Shown: positions 32,811 through 42,524 of the stretch, one piece after another
Numbering within the stretch: the first letter of the stretch is position 1
Layout of the letters: each line of letters starts with the position of its first letter
Assembly: GCA_030148225.1 (NCBI GenBank)
Contig: JASBTX010000020.1
Coordinates: forward strand, 1-64,000
DNA from: Paracoccaceae bacterium
GTDB taxonomy: Bacteria > Pseudomonadota > Alphaproteobacteria > Rhodobacterales > Rhodobacteraceae
Direction of reading: 5' to 3'
DNA: 64,000 nt
Program-made: the position numbers and the translations under genes
Notes under the pieces: model-generated
Told to the model about the DNA's origin: nothing
The model's input: the letters and a program-made list of their open reading frames with translations, nothing else
The model's database searches: none

Positions 32811-33224
32811 ATGGCATACTGGCTGTTCAAATCGGAACCCAACACATGGAGCTGGCAGCAACAGCTTGCCAAGGGTGACACGGGCGAGGAATGGGATGGC
32901 ATCCGCAACTATCAGGCCCGCAACAACATGCGCGAGATGAAGGTTGGTGATCTTGGCTTCTTTTACCATTCACTGACCGAAAAGGCCGTTGTCGGCATCG
33001 TCCGCGTGATCAACGAAATTCATCCCGACAGCACCACCGATGATCCCCGCTGGGAATGCGTGGATATCGCGGCGGTCGAATCCATGCCGAACCCTGTCAC
33101 GCTTGCCGATTGCAAGGCTGATCCCCGGCTGGCCGACATGGTGTTGGTCAACAACACACGCCTGTCCGTCCAGCCTGTCCGCGAGGCTGAATGGAACGTG
33201 ATACGCGAACTGGGCGGTCTATGA
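32811..33224 (+). CDS. EVE domain protein
   Basis: A 137-residue protein of the EVE/PUA-like fold, with the conserved start AYWLFKSEPNTWSW, GIRNYQARNNMREMKVGD and FYHS. EVE domains bind modified bases in DNA or RNA through an aromatic cage. Many free-standing ones are housekeeping-associated and lie in gpsA operons, which speaks against a phage-defence role here. ATG 32811 has a CGGAGATC ribosome site; the longer frame from 32778 is rejected. The end overlaps the convergent DM13 gene by six bases. Confidence 0.9.
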   Translation: MAYWLFKSEPNTWSWQQQLAKGDTGEEWDGIRNYQARNNMREMKVGDLGFFYHSLTEKAVVGIVRVINEIHPDSTTDDPRWECVDIAAVESMPNPVTLADCKADPRLADMVLVNNTRLSVQPVREAEWNVIRELGGL

Positions 33225-33701
33225 TCCATTCAGCGATGCCCGGGAAAAGACAACCCTGAAGGGCTCGCACCAGATCACGACCGATTTGTATTTGCCCAGA
33301 TCGATATCCGCCGCGATCGAATAAGTCTGATCGCCGATATTGCCCTTGAGCTGGCTTAGCGAGACCCAGTCATTATCCAGCACATCCGACGCTTTGGTCG
33401 GGAATTCATGCGCCGACAGGTAAACCTTGAGCGCGGGGCCATTGGTGACCATGAAATCGGTAAAGCGCAACAGCCGGCTCCCGGCCCCGGTTTCCAAAAG
33501 TTTCACCGTGCCGCTGCCCTGATGCAGGTTATCCGTGCCTTCGAACGTGCCTTCGGCCAGCGTCGTCAGCTGCAACTCGGCCGGCAGTTCCTCGGACACC
33601 ACCTGATCGATCCAGAGTGGCGACGCCAGATACCAGAACGCGTTTCCGGCCAGAAACCCCAGCACGAATACCGGAATGGCGATGATCAGAATTCTCTTCA
33701 T
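33219..33701 (-). CDS. DM13 domain exported/membrane-anchored protein
   Basis: A 160-residue protein with an N-terminal hydrophobic segment (ILIIAIPVFVLGFLAGNAFWYL), acting as signal anchor, followed by a DM13 domain of about 110 residues with GTGTFEGTDNLHQGSG-like beta strands (AEGTFEGTDNLHQGSGTVKL) and a conserved Cys in VIWCEPFRVVF. DM13 domains are proposed to bind a redox cofactor or take part in electron transfer, though this is not proven for bacterial ones. Start ATG 33701 follows GGGGGCC. It stands alone. Confidence 0.82.
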   Translation of the reverse strand: MKRILIIAIPVFVLGFLAGNAFWYLASPLWIDQVVSEELPAELQLTTLAEGTFEGTDNLHQGSGTVKLLETGAGSRLLRFTDFMVTNGPALKVYLSAHEFPTKASDVLDNDWVSLSQLKGNIGDQTYSIAADIDLGKYKSVVIWCEPFRVVFSRASLNGS

Positions 33702-33795
33702 GTGGCCCCCTTCAAAATTGCTGCCTGTCAATATGCCTAGATTGAGCGGTCGCTTGCGGTCATAGTCAAATCACAAAACCAACAAGGAGGGAGAG

Positions 33796-34179
33796 ATGGA
33801 GATCATCAACGTTCTGGCGGCCGCTCTGGCGAGCTGGCTCTTTGGTGCGGTCTGGTACACGATGATGGCCGGGCCTTGGATGGCGGCTGCCGGTCTGAGC
33901 GAAGACAAGATCGACCGCAAGAACCCCGTGCCCTATGTGGTCAGCTTTGTCGCCGCCGTCGTCGTGGCCGGCATGATGCGCCACGTGATCGCCGTATCGG
34001 GGCTGTCGGGCATTGCCAGCGTCGGCATGATCGGGCTGGGTCTGGGCATATTCATCGTTACGCCATGGATCGTGACCAACTATCTGTTCGCGCAGCGGCC
34101 CATGATGCTGACGATTATCGACGGGGTCTATGCCACCGCCGGATGCACGATCATGGCCGTCGTGCTGGTGCTGTTCTGA
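33796..34179 (+). CDS. DUF1761 family membrane protein
   Basis: A 127-residue protein with four membrane helices. The N-terminal sequence NVLAAALASWLFGAVWYTMMAGPW is diagnostic for DUF1761, a widespread family of unknown function in Rhodobacterales. ATG 33796 has a strong AAGGAGGGAG ribosome site. It is a single gene; the hairpin after it has its T run on the other strand and serves the convergent gene, though it may act in both directions. Confidence 0.85.
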   Translation: MEIINVLAAALASWLFGAVWYTMMAGPWMAAAGLSEDKIDRKNPVPYVVSFVAAVVVAGMMRHVIAVSGLSGIASVGMIGLGLGIFIVTPWIVTNYLFAQRPMMLTIIDGVYATAGCTIMAVVLVLF

Positions 34180-34184
34180 CATTG

Positions 34185-34209
34185 AAAAAGGGCCCGGAAA
34201 CGGGCCCTT
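34185..34209 (-). terminator. Intrinsic terminator of the DUF2853 gene
   Basis: AAGGGCCCG-GAAA-CGGGCCCTT forms a 9-bp hairpin; on the minus strand it is followed by a T run (TTTTT in CCCTTTTTC). It lies 48 bp after the stop of the minus-strand DUF2853 gene and right after the convergent DUF1761 gene. Confidence 0.8.
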
Positions 34210-34256
34210 GTCACGTCATCCGCAATTCACGTCACGTGCTGCGGGTTGCCCCGTGA

Positions 34257-34598
34257 TCAGCCATAAACCGATTCACGTCCGAAATGCTTGGTCAGCATGT
34301 AATAGATCACGGCGCGGTACTTGTTGCGTTCGGACGATCCATAGGTCTCGATCGCCTTGTTGATGGCCTCCATCAGCTCGGGCCCATCGGACAGGCCCAG
34401 CTTCTTGATCAGGAAGTTGTTCTTGACCGTTTCCAGCTCGCTTTCCTGGCTTCCTGCAACGGTCTGGGCATCTGCGTTATAGATTGCAGGGCCACAGCCG
34501 ATGGTGACCTTGGTCAGCAGGTCCATATCCGGGGTCATGCCGCATTTGTTTTTCAGATCATCCGCGTATTTGGCGATCCACTCATCTCTCTTACCCAT
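34257..34598 (-). CDS. DUF2853 family protein
   Basis: A 113-residue, all-helical, soluble protein of the DUF2853 family (structure known for homologues but no function). Conserved parts visible are MGKRDEWIAKYADDLKNKCG and IYYMLTKHFGRES. There is no signal peptide. It is followed by its own terminator. It lies alone between a DUF1761 gene and a DUF922 protease gene. I can assign no activity. Confidence 0.85.
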   Translation of the reverse strand: MGKRDEWIAKYADDLKNKCGMTPDMDLLTKVTIGCGPAIYNADAQTVAGSQESELETVKNNFLIKKLGLSDGPELMEAINKAIETYGSSERNKYRAVIYYMLTKHFGRESVYG

Positions 34599-34745
34599 GT
34601 GATTTCTCCGTCATCCCGGGTTCAAATTCACCGCCCGGTCAAAAAGTTGTGGTTCCAGGTCACATCAAAACCCTAGTCGGAATTGCATGGCAAACAAAGC
34701 ACAAAGTTGGTAGTGGATGCACCCTCAGATCGCTGCCCAGCACCG

Positions 34746-35264
34746 CTAATCCAGCGTCACGCCGGTACGTGCGCCATGGTCTGTTTCGCGATCCAGCCGC
34801 TTGTCGGCCTGGTTCCATTTCCGGATGATCCGGCGGGGTTTGACGCAATTGGCCGCCTCGATCTCGCGCCCGGCGGCAAGGCCATGTGCACCGTGCTGCT
34901 CTTCATGCGCCTTCAGTGCGGTGATCATGCTGTCCCACTTCCCCCTGTCGCGCGGCGAAAGGTCTGAACCGTCCGACAGGGCAGGCATCGTATAGGTCAG
35001 CTTGACGCTCACCCGGCACGATGCCGACCATTTCACGTACCATTCCGCATAGGCCCAATATCCGTTGGGGCCCTTTGCCGCCATTTCGCGGCGCAGCGTC
35101 GGCAGGTCCGATCCGGTAACGCTGTAATAGCTCCAGCTTTCGCTGACGCTGGGCTCTGCCCGGGCGGAGGCGGTCATCGCGGCGCCCGCAATCAGCGTGG
35201 CCGCCACGATCACCAGATCAATAGCGGTAGTGTTCGGGCTTGAACGGCCCTTCCTGCGCGACAC
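34746..35264 (-). CDS. DUF922 family putative Zn-dependent protease, exported
   Basis: The protein has a DUF922 domain (about residues 40-170 of the longer form) with the zinc motif His120-Glu-Glu-Gln-His124 (HEEQHG). A hydrophobic signal-like stretch ([20 protein letters not shown]) precedes it, so it should act in the periplasm. The start is uncertain. GTG 35264 gives a basic n-region but overlaps the end of ahcY by 47 bases. GTG 35213 lies after the ahcY stop but leaves no basic residues before the hydrophobic core. The overlap with ahcY suggests co-transcription. Proteolytic activity is inferred from HExxH only. Confidence 0.7.
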   Translation of the reverse strand: MSRRKGRSSPNTTAIDLVIVAATLIAGAAMTASARAEPSVSESWSYYSVTGSDLPTLRREMAAKGPNGYWAYAEWYVKWSASCRVSVKLTYTMPALSDGSDLSPRDRGKWDSMITALKAHEEQHGAHGLAAGREIEAANCVKPRRIIRKWNQADKRLDRETDHGARTGVTLD

Positions 35265-36612
35265 CAATGTAATCGGCCTGTTCCTTGTCCAGCTGGGTCA
35301 GCTTCACACCGATTTTCGACAGATGCAAACGCGCGACCTTTTCATCCAGATGCTTGGGCAGGATATAGACGTTGTTTTCATAATCATCACCCTTGGACCA
35401 CAGCTCGATCTGCGCAAGGACCTGATTGGTGAAGGATGCCGACATCACGAAGCTTGGGTGCCCCGTGGCATTGCCAAGGTTCAAGAGGCGGCCTTCGCTC
35501 AGCAGGATCAGACGGTTGCCCGAAGGCATCTCGATCATGTCCACCTGTTCCTTGATGTTGGTCCATTTGTGGTTCTTCAGCGCGGCAACCTGAATTTCAT
35601 TGTCGAAATGGCCGATATTGCCGACGATCGCCATATCCTTCATCTCGCGCATATGCTCGATGCGGATGACATCCTTGTTGCCGGTCGTCGTGATAAAGAT
35701 ATCAGCGCTGTTCAGCTGATCCTCCAGCAAGACCACCTCGAAACCGTCCATGGCGGCCTGCAGGGCACAGATCGGATCGACCTCGGTCACCTTGACACGT
35801 GCTCCGGCACCGCGCAGCGATGCGGCCGAGCCTTTGCCAACGTCGCCATAGCCGCAAACCACCGCGACCTTACCCGCCATCATCGTGTCTGTGGCGCGGC
35901 GGATGCCGTCAACCAGCGATTCCTTGCAGCCGTATTTATTGTCGAATTTCGACTTGGTGACGCTGTCATTGACGTTAATGGCCGGGAATGGCAGCTGCCC
36001 TTCCTTGACCAGTTCATACAGGCGGTGAACGCCTGTTGTCGTCTCTTCCGAAACACCCTGAATCATGTCGCGCTGTTTGGTGAACCAGCCGGGGCTTTCG
36101 GCCATGCGCTTGCGGATCTGGGCGAAAAGCGCGGTTTCCTCTTCTGATTTCGGAACGGCGATCAGGTCTTCCTCACCATTCTCGACCCGCGCACCCATCA
36201 GGATATAAAGCGTGGCATCGCCACCATCATCCAGGATCATGTTGCAGCCGCCTTCGGGGAACATGAAAATCTTGTCGGCATAATCCCAGTATTCCTCCAG
36301 TGTCTCACCCTTGATGGCAAAGACGGGAACACCGGCCTTGGCGATTGCGGCAGCGGCGTGATCCTGTGTGGAAAAGATGTTGCAGGAGGCCCAGCGCACA
36401 TCGGCACCCAGTTCTACCAGCGTTTCGATCAGCACGGCGGTCTGGATCGTCATATGCAGGGAACCCGCAATCCGGGCACCTTTCAGCGGCTTGCTGTCGC
36501 CATATTCTTCGCGCAGCGCCATCAGGCCCGGCATTTCCGTTTCCGCGATATCCAGCTCTTTCCGGCCGAATTCCGCCAGAGAAATATCCTTTACAATATA
36601 GTCGGTCGCCAT
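35218..36612 (-). CDS. ahcY: Adenosylhomocysteinase
   Basis: A 464-residue NAD-dependent enzyme that hydrolyses S-adenosylhomocysteine to adenosine and homocysteine, relieving product inhibition of methyltransferases. Seen are [13 protein letters not shown], the cofactor segment [16 protein letters not shown], and the C-terminal [10 protein letters not shown] and KPEHYRY. ATG 36612 (MATDYIVKD) is the conserved start; a longer frame from 36759 covers the leader. It is divergent from a DUF899 gene. I looked for a SAH or SAM riboswitch in the 187-bp leader and could not find a convincing one. Confidence 0.98.
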   Translation of the reverse strand: MATDYIVKDISLAEFGRKELDIAETEMPGLMALREEYGDSKPLKGARIAGSLHMTIQTAVLIETLVELGADVRWASCNIFSTQDHAAAAIAKAGVPVFAIKGETLEEYWDYADKIFMFPEGGCNMILDDGGDATLYILMGARVENGEEDLIAVPKSEEETALFAQIRKRMAESPGWFTKQRDMIQGVSEETTTGVHRLYELVKEGQLPFPAINVNDSVTKSKFDNKYGCKESLVDGIRRATDTMMAGKVAVVCGYGDVGKGSAASLRGAGARVKVTEVDPICALQAAMDGFEVVLLEDQLNSADIFITTTGNKDVIRIEHMREMKDMAIVGNIGHFDNEIQVAALKNHKWTNIKEQVDMIEMPSGNRLILLSEGRLLNLGNATGHPSFVMSASFTNQVLAQIELWSKGDDYENNVYILPKHLDEKVARLHLSKIGVKLTQLDKEQADYIGVAQEGPFKPEHYRY

Positions 36613-36762
36613 GCCGGTTGCTCCTGCGCCATGAATTTTGTCGCCGCGACTTATCACCCGCACCGGAATTGGGCAATGCGTAGTTTTCCGGTCCGCCACC
36701 ACCGTTTGCCCGAAACCTGATCCACCGCAAAACGGCAAAATCAACGCTTGCCAATTCATTAT

Positions 36763-36778
36763 TTAACGTTTATGTTAA
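36763..36778. promoter_or_regulatory. Inverted repeat in the ahcY / DUF899 divergent region
   Basis: TTAAC-N6-GTTAA is a perfect 5-bp inverted repeat in an AT-rich patch 22 bp before the DUF899 start. It may be an operator, or part of the DUF899 promoter. Short, so chance is possible. Confidence 0.3.
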
Positions 36779-36799
36779 TTACGATACAGGAGGACCTTT

Positions 36800-37462
36800 A
36801 TGCCCGTGACCTACCCGAACGAAACCGCAGAATACCGCGCCGCCCGTGATGAACTCCTGCAATCCGAAAGCGCGCTCAGAAACCTGACGGCCCGCGTTGC
36901 GGAACAGCGGCGCGCCCTGCCACCGGGTGGCCGTATCGCCAAGGATTACGCATTCAGGCACCTCGATGGCACCAGTGAAACGGCAAGCTCTCTTGCCGCT
37001 GATGGGAACGGCACCCTTGGCATCTATTCACTGATGTATGCACCCGACGCCGATGCGCCCTGCCCGATGTGTGTGTCGATGCTTGACGGGCTGGCCGCCC
37101 AGATGCGCCATATCCGCCAGCGCCTGCGGTTGGTCGTTGTCGCCTCGGCCAGCACTGACAAACTCAGGGCGCTCTCGGACGCGCGCGGCTGGGGCGATCT
37201 CACGCTCCTGTCGGCGGGCGGAACCACCTATCAGCGCGACTATCACGGCGAAACACCCGACGGGGCTCAGCTGCCGATGATGAATGTCTTTCAGCTGATT
37301 GACGGCGTGCTTCATCATTTCTGGGGGTCCGAACTGTTCTTTGCCGATCTTGACGGGCAGCCGCGCCATGTCGATCAGCTCTGGCCGCTTTGGAACATGT
37401 TCGATCTGACGCCCGAGGGGCGCGGCAACGACTGGTATCCGGCCCTGTCCTACCCGGGGTGA
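36800..37462 (+). CDS. DUF899 family thioredoxin-like protein
   Basis: A 220-residue soluble protein of the DUF899 family, with a thioredoxin-like fold. Cys88-Pro-Met-Cys91 in APCPMCVSMLDG is the redox-motif position, and the N terminus carries the usual AEYRAARDELLQSE helix. Close relatives are annotated as FrnE-like or DUF899; some have a single cysteine, but this one has a CxxC pair and may be disulfide active. ATG 36800 follows ACAGGAGGACC, a strong ribosome site. Role unknown. Confidence 0.85.
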   Translation: MPVTYPNETAEYRAARDELLQSESALRNLTARVAEQRRALPPGGRIAKDYAFRHLDGTSETASSLAADGNGTLGIYSLMYAPDADAPCPMCVSMLDGLAAQMRHIRQRLRLVVVASASTDKLRALSDARGWGDLTLLSAGGTTYQRDYHGETPDGAQLPMMNVFQLIDGVLHHFWGSELFFADLDGQPRHVDQLWPLWNMFDLTPEGRGNDWYPALSYPG

Positions 37463-37524
37463 CGTGTCTTTACCGCTCTGCCAAGCTGCGCTAGGTGTGC
37501 GGCTTGCAGTTTTCGGAGCGGTCG

Positions 37525-38139
37525 ATGGCGAAATCTCCACGCGCATGGCAGCGCATGCTCTCGGGCCGCAGGCTCGATCTGCTCGACCCCACCCCGGTCG
37601 ATGTCGAGATCGAGGATATTGCCCGCGGCCTTGCCTTTCAGGCGCGCTGGAACGGGCAGACCTTGGGTGATTACGCCTATTCGGTGGCCGAACATTCGCT
37701 GCTGGTCGAAGATATCCTGACGCGGCTCTTTCCGGATATCGCCGCCAAGTGGCGGCTTGCCGCACTGCTCCATGACGCGCCTGAATACGTGATCGGTGAC
37801 ATGATTTCACCCGTCAAATCTGCCATCGGCCCTGGCTATGCGGTGCTGGATGATCGGCTGGCGGCTGCGGTGCATCTCAGGTTTGGCCTGCCCGCGGTCC
37901 TGCCGGCCAAGGTCAAGAAAGACATCAAGAAGGCGGACCGGATCAGCGCATGGCTCGAGGCGACGCAAATCGCCGGTTTCGGTCTGGATGAAGCGGGCAA
38001 GCTCTTTAGTCGGCCCGACCCTCAGGTGATCCGGGGGCTTCGCATCGAGCTTCGCCCCCCGCTCGAGGTCAGGCGCGCATTCACCGCCCGGTTCGAGCAT
38101 CTGGTCGCGTTGATGGACGGCAGGGCATCCGCAGGCTGA
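37525..38139 (+). CDS. HD-domain phosphohydrolase (YfbR-like)
   Basis: A 204-residue HD-superfamily protein with metal ligands His57 (AEHSLLV), His83-Asp84 (LLHDAPE) and a downstream Asp in KKADRI. The layout resembles YfbR/YpgQ-type 5'-nucleotidases acting on dNMPs and related hydrolases. The N terminus MAKSPRAWQRMLSGRRLDLLDP is typical of the alphaproteobacterial branch. ATG 37525 has GGAG seven bases ahead; a start at 37495 is less likely. Follows the DUF899 gene by 62 bp. Confidence 0.82.
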   Translation: MAKSPRAWQRMLSGRRLDLLDPTPVDVEIEDIARGLAFQARWNGQTLGDYAYSVAEHSLLVEDILTRLFPDIAAKWRLAALLHDAPEYVIGDMISPVKSAIGPGYAVLDDRLAAAVHLRFGLPAVLPAKVKKDIKKADRISAWLEATQIAGFGLDEAGKLFSRPDPQVIRGLRIELRPPLEVRRAFTARFEHLVALMDGRASAG

Positions 38140-38207
38140 CCGCGAATATTCTTCGCCCGCAGGCACGGCATCTTGCACTTGGGATTTTGCCGCCTTAGGG
38201 CAGATCA

Positions 38208-39569
38208 ATGACCCAGTCAAAATCGATACGATCCCACGCCGTGACCATGCTGGTGCTGGGTCTTCCCCTGATCGGAAGCAACATCGCCCAGTTCTCGCTG
38301 CAGGTGACAGACACGCTGATGATGGGCTGGTACGATGTCGAAGGGCTGGCCGGAATGGTGCTGGCCGGATCGCTCTTTTTCGTTCTCTTCATCGTCGGCG
38401 GCGGTTTCGGGATCGCGGTGATGCCGCTGGTGGCGACCTATTCCGCTGATGGCAATGAACGCCAGATCAGACGCGTCACGCGCATGGGCATGTGGCTCAG
38501 CGTTCTTTACGGCATGCTGTCGCTGCCCCTGATGCTCTGGTCTGAACCGCTCTTTCTGCTGATCGGACAGGACCCGCAGATTTCTGCGCTGGCCCAGCAA
38601 TATCTGACCATCGCCGCCTGGGGGCTGTTTCCCAGCCTGCTGGTGATGGTGCTCAAGAACTATCTCGCAGCGCTGGAACACACACAGATTGTCCTCTGGT
38701 CCACGATTGCCGCCGTTCTTCTCAATATCCTTGCCAACTGGGTTCTGATCTTCGGCAATCTGGGTTTCCCCGAATTGGGCATTCGCGGTGCCGCCATCGC
38801 TTCGATCGTCAATCAGCTCCTGACCCTCGTGATCCTCGTGGTCTATGCGCGGCGCTACCTGCCCGAACATGACCTGTTTCAGCGTATCTGGCGCCCGGAC
38901 TGGGAGGCGTTCTTTCGCGTCTTCCGGATCGGTACGCCAATCGGCCTGACCTATCTTGCCGAAAGCGGTCTCTTTTCGGCCTCGGCGGTGCTGATGGGAT
39001 GGCTGGGCACGATCCCCCTTGCCGCACATGGCATCGCGCTGCAACTTGCCGCGCTGACATTCATGGTCCATCTCGGATTGTCTTCGGCGGCAACCGTTGT
39101 CGTGGGCAAGGCCTATGGCCGCCGTAACCTGACCGAGCTTCGTCGGGGCAGCGCCGTGGCTACCGGCATGTCGGTCGCGTTCTCGTTTTTCGGTGTCGCG
39201 CTTTTCCTGACTTTCCCCGAGTTTCTGATCAGCCTCTTCATTGATCCGACCGACCCGGACAAACCCGCCATTCTTGCCGCCGGGGTGGCGCTCCTGATGG
39301 TTGCAGCCGTATTCCAGCTCTTTGACGGGCTGCAGGCCATGGGGCTGGGTTTCCTGCGCGGGGTGCATGATACCAAGGTGCCCATGATCATTGCCGCCAT
39401 CAGCTATTGGCCCATCGGCATGTCCGCCAGCTATCTTCTGGGCTTCACGTTCGGCTGGGGCGGGCCGGGTGTCTGGGCCGGGCTGGTTTTTGGCCTTTTC
39501 ACGGCGGCGGTTCTGCTGATGTGGCGGTTCTGGGGTCCTGTGACGCGACGCCTGGCCGAGCGTATGTGA
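38208..39569 (+). CDS. MATE family multidrug/metabolite efflux transporter
   Basis: A 453-residue membrane protein with twelve helices in two MATE halves. Conserved features include LPLIGSNIAQFSLQVTDTLMMGWY in helix 1 (drug/toxin extrusion signature) and the loop after helix 6 with GTPIGLTYLAESGLF. MATE pumps export cationic compounds in exchange for H+ or Na+. The ATG at 38208 is taken as start. Convergent with the short Rhodobacterales protein gene; the two stops abut. Substrate unknown. Confidence 0.92.
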   Translation: MTQSKSIRSHAVTMLVLGLPLIGSNIAQFSLQVTDTLMMGWYDVEGLAGMVLAGSLFFVLFIVGGGFGIAVMPLVATYSADGNERQIRRVTRMGMWLSVLYGMLSLPLMLWSEPLFLLIGQDPQISALAQQYLTIAAWGLFPSLLVMVLKNYLAALEHTQIVLWSTIAAVLLNILANWVLIFGNLGFPELGIRGAAIASIVNQLLTLVILVVYARRYLPEHDLFQRIWRPDWEAFFRVFRIGTPIGLTYLAESGLFSASAVLMGWLGTIPLAAHGIALQLAALTFMVHLGLSSAATVVVGKAYGRRNLTELRRGSAVATGMSVAFSFFGVALFLTFPEFLISLFIDPTDPDKPAILAAGVALLMVAAVFQLFDGLQAMGLGFLRGVHDTKVPMIIAAISYWPIGMSASYLLGFTFGWGGPGVWAGLVFGLFTAAVLLMWRFWGPVTRRLAERM

Positions 39570-39992
39570 CTACTTGTCAGGCTTCATGTTCATCGATTTG
39601 AGCAATCGTTCCGACTTCTTGCGCACAAGAACCGAGCGCAGATCATGCATCGCCAGCAACAGGCTGTCTGTGACCTCTTCCAGATGCTCGTCGCTGGCGC
39701 GTGACTGCACCCAGTGCGTTGTCTGGTTCAGATAATCGACGGCCCGAAAGATGTCGTCGATATTGCGCTGTTCCAGAACCTCGGCGCGGTCGACCATCCA
39801 TTCCGTGATGACCTCGATCTCGTCTTCGCTCAGCTCGTGGTCGCCATGGGCTTTGATGTCACCGTTGCGGATGTTCACGACCGCGATCTGGGTCATCTCG
39901 ATCCGGCGCTGCCGGTTTTCCATGTCAACACGAAAGACAAAGGCGCCGTTCTCACGGACCCGGAAATAAAACTCTGGCAGTTCCAGCGACAT
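39570..39992 (-). CDS. Conserved hypothetical protein (Rhodobacterales)
   Basis: A 140-residue soluble protein with mixed alpha/beta composition and a charged C terminus (VRKKSERLLKSMN). No signal peptide or membrane segment and no motif I recognise. ATG 39992 (MSLELPEFYFRV) gives an N terminus resembling the conserved start of this type of protein; a longer frame overlaps the aminotransferase end. It starts nine bases after the stop of the aspartate-type aminotransferase, so it is probably co-transcribed with it. Function unknown. Confidence 0.72.
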   Translation of the reverse strand: MSLELPEFYFRVRENGAFVFRVDMENRQRRIEMTQIAVVNIRNGDIKAHGDHELSEDEIEVITEWMVDRAEVLEQRNIDDIFRAVDYLNQTTHWVQSRASDEHLEEVTDSLLLAMHDLRSVLVRKKSERLLKSMNMKPDK

Positions 39993-40000
39993 GCAGTTCC

Positions 40001-41239
<1,239 letters not shown>

Positions 41240-41288
41240 TCATAGGATGGCATCAACAACCGTTCAAGCGTGAAAAAGGCAAATAACC

Positions 41289-41687
41289 ATGGACGAAGAG
41301 AGCAGTTCAGACGATCAGATCGGATGGTATTCCGACACGGCGGCCACCTTTGGCGACCGGATTGCCGGTGCGCGCGAAGGCCTGTCGCTGTCGCAGTCCG
41401 ATCTGGCCCGCAAACTGGGTATCAAGCTGAAAACGCTGCGCGACTGGGAAAACGATCTCTCTGAACCGCGCGCCAACAAACTCCAGATGATGTCGGGTGT
41501 TCTGAACGTGTCGCTGGTCTGGCTCCTGACGGGCGAGGGCGACGGCCCCACCGACCCGGCCGATGACGGGGGCAGCGACAATCCCACGGCCGAAATCATC
41601 GGCGAAATCAGCGAATTGCGCCGGGAAATGGCGCGCCTTGTCAGCCGCATGGGCGATCTGGAATCGCGGCTCAGACAACGGGGCTGA
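41289..41687 (+). CDS. XRE-type HTH transcriptional regulator
   Basis: A 132-residue protein with an HTH domain of the Cro/C1 type at about residues 20-80 (RIAGAREGLSLSQSDLARKLGIKLKTLRDWEN) and a C-terminal coiled coil (SELRREMARLVSRMGDLESRLR). It belongs to a group of small DNA-binding proteins linked with sdhE in Rhodobacterales. It precedes sdhE by four bases (stop 41685-41687, start 41692) so the two are surely in one operon. Its target is unknown. Confidence 0.83.
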   Translation: MDEESSSDDQIGWYSDTAATFGDRIAGAREGLSLSQSDLARKLGIKLKTLRDWENDLSEPRANKLQMMSGVLNVSLVWLLTGEGDGPTDPADDGGSDNPTAEIIGEISELRREMARLVSRMGDLESRLRQRG

Positions 41688-41691
41688 CCAT

Positions 41692-41970
41692 ATGGCCGAA
41701 ACCCATGAAACCCGGCTGCGGCGGCTCAGGATGCGGTCCCACAGGCGGGGGACCAAGGAAATGGACCTGATTTTAGGACCTTTTTCCCAAACAGAACTCA
41801 CCCGCCTCAACCCCGACCAGCTCGACCTCTACGAGGCGCTGCTCGAAGAAAACGACAACGATCTGTATCTCTGGGTCACGGGTGCGCGCAACGGCCCGGA
41901 AATCTATGAAAACCTGTTGAAATCCATCGCCGGTCACGCCCTCGGGCGGGGCATTGGCGGTTTAACCTAA
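41692..41970 (+). CDS. sdhE: Succinate dehydrogenase assembly factor SdhE
   Basis: A 92-residue protein of the SdhE/YgfY/Sdh5 family that helps attach FAD covalently to the succinate dehydrogenase flavoprotein SdhA. The key RGxxE motif is present as Arg19-Gly20-Thr-Lys-Glu23 (RRGTKEMD), followed by the conserved LYEALLEENDNDLYLWVTG. Start ATG 41692 lies four bases after the upstream stop; a frame from 41563 would overlap the XRE gene. No sdh genes lie in the window. Confidence 0.93.
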   Translation: MAETHETRLRRLRMRSHRRGTKEMDLILGPFSQTELTRLNPDQLDLYEALLEENDNDLYLWVTGARNGPEIYENLLKSIAGHALGRGIGGLT

Positions 41971-42026
41971 TCTTTGGATGTTGCGCCGTAGAAGCTGAGT
42001 GAGCAGTACTATGGCGGAGAAACATC

Positions 42027-42524
42027 ATGAGCATTCATTCGGTCCCGGCCGATCTTTCCAGGCAAAGTTTCATGTCCGGATATCTGGAAAGCCTGGCCCT
42101 GGTTGAGCGGCTGCACCGCCTGCTGCTTGATGTGATCAAGGATGAATTCGAACGTATCGGCATCCTTGAAATCAATTCGGTTCAGGCTCTGCTGATGTTC
42201 AATATCAGCGACAACGAGGTCACCGCGGGTGAACTAAAATCGCGCGGCTATTATCAGGGATCGAACGTTTCCTACAATCTGAAGAAGCTGGTCGAAATGG
42301 GGTATATGCATCACCAGCGCTGCGAGATTGACCGCCGCTCGGTTCGGGTCAGACTGACGGAAAAAGGGCGCAAGATACGCGATCTCGTGGCCGAATTGTT
42401 CGGCAGGCATGCCGAAGCGCTGGAAAACAAGGGTGTGCTGGCCTTCAGCGGCATCGAAGAGATCAACACATCTCTCAGGCGGGTCGAACGCTATTGGACC
42501 GACCAGATCCGGTATATCTACTGA
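42027..42524 (+). CDS. MarR-family winged-helix regulator (LdtR-like)
   Basis: A 165-residue regulator with a MarR-type winged helix: recognition helix near GSNVSYNLKKLVEMGY, wing with CEIDRRSVRVRLTEKG. The N-terminal helices (SYLESLALVERLHRLLLDVIKDEFERI) form the dimer interface. The sequence recalls the alphaproteobacterial LdtR group, which controls an L,D-transpeptidase and stress genes, but no such target is in the window. The start ATG is preceded by GGCGGAG. Convergent overlap with the DUF1194 gene of seven bases. Confidence 0.83.
   Translation: MSIHSVPADLSRQSFMSGYLESLALVERLHRLLLDVIKDEFERIGILEINSVQALLMFNISDNEVTAGELKSRGYYQGSNVSYNLKKLVEMGYMHHQRCEIDRRSVRVRLTEKGRKIRDLVAELFGRHAEALENKGVLAFSGIEEINTSLRRVERYWTDQIRYIY

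Noticed and set aside
32811..33224. EVE-domain protein as part of a defence island
   Set aside because: It sits in the tsaD-gpsA housekeeping neighbourhood, with no nuclease, methylase or toxin nearby.
36613..36799. SAH or SAM riboswitch upstream of ahcY
   Set aside because: No arrangement of conserved core sequences of the known SAH, SAM-II or SAM/SAH classes was found in the 187 bp on the minus strand.
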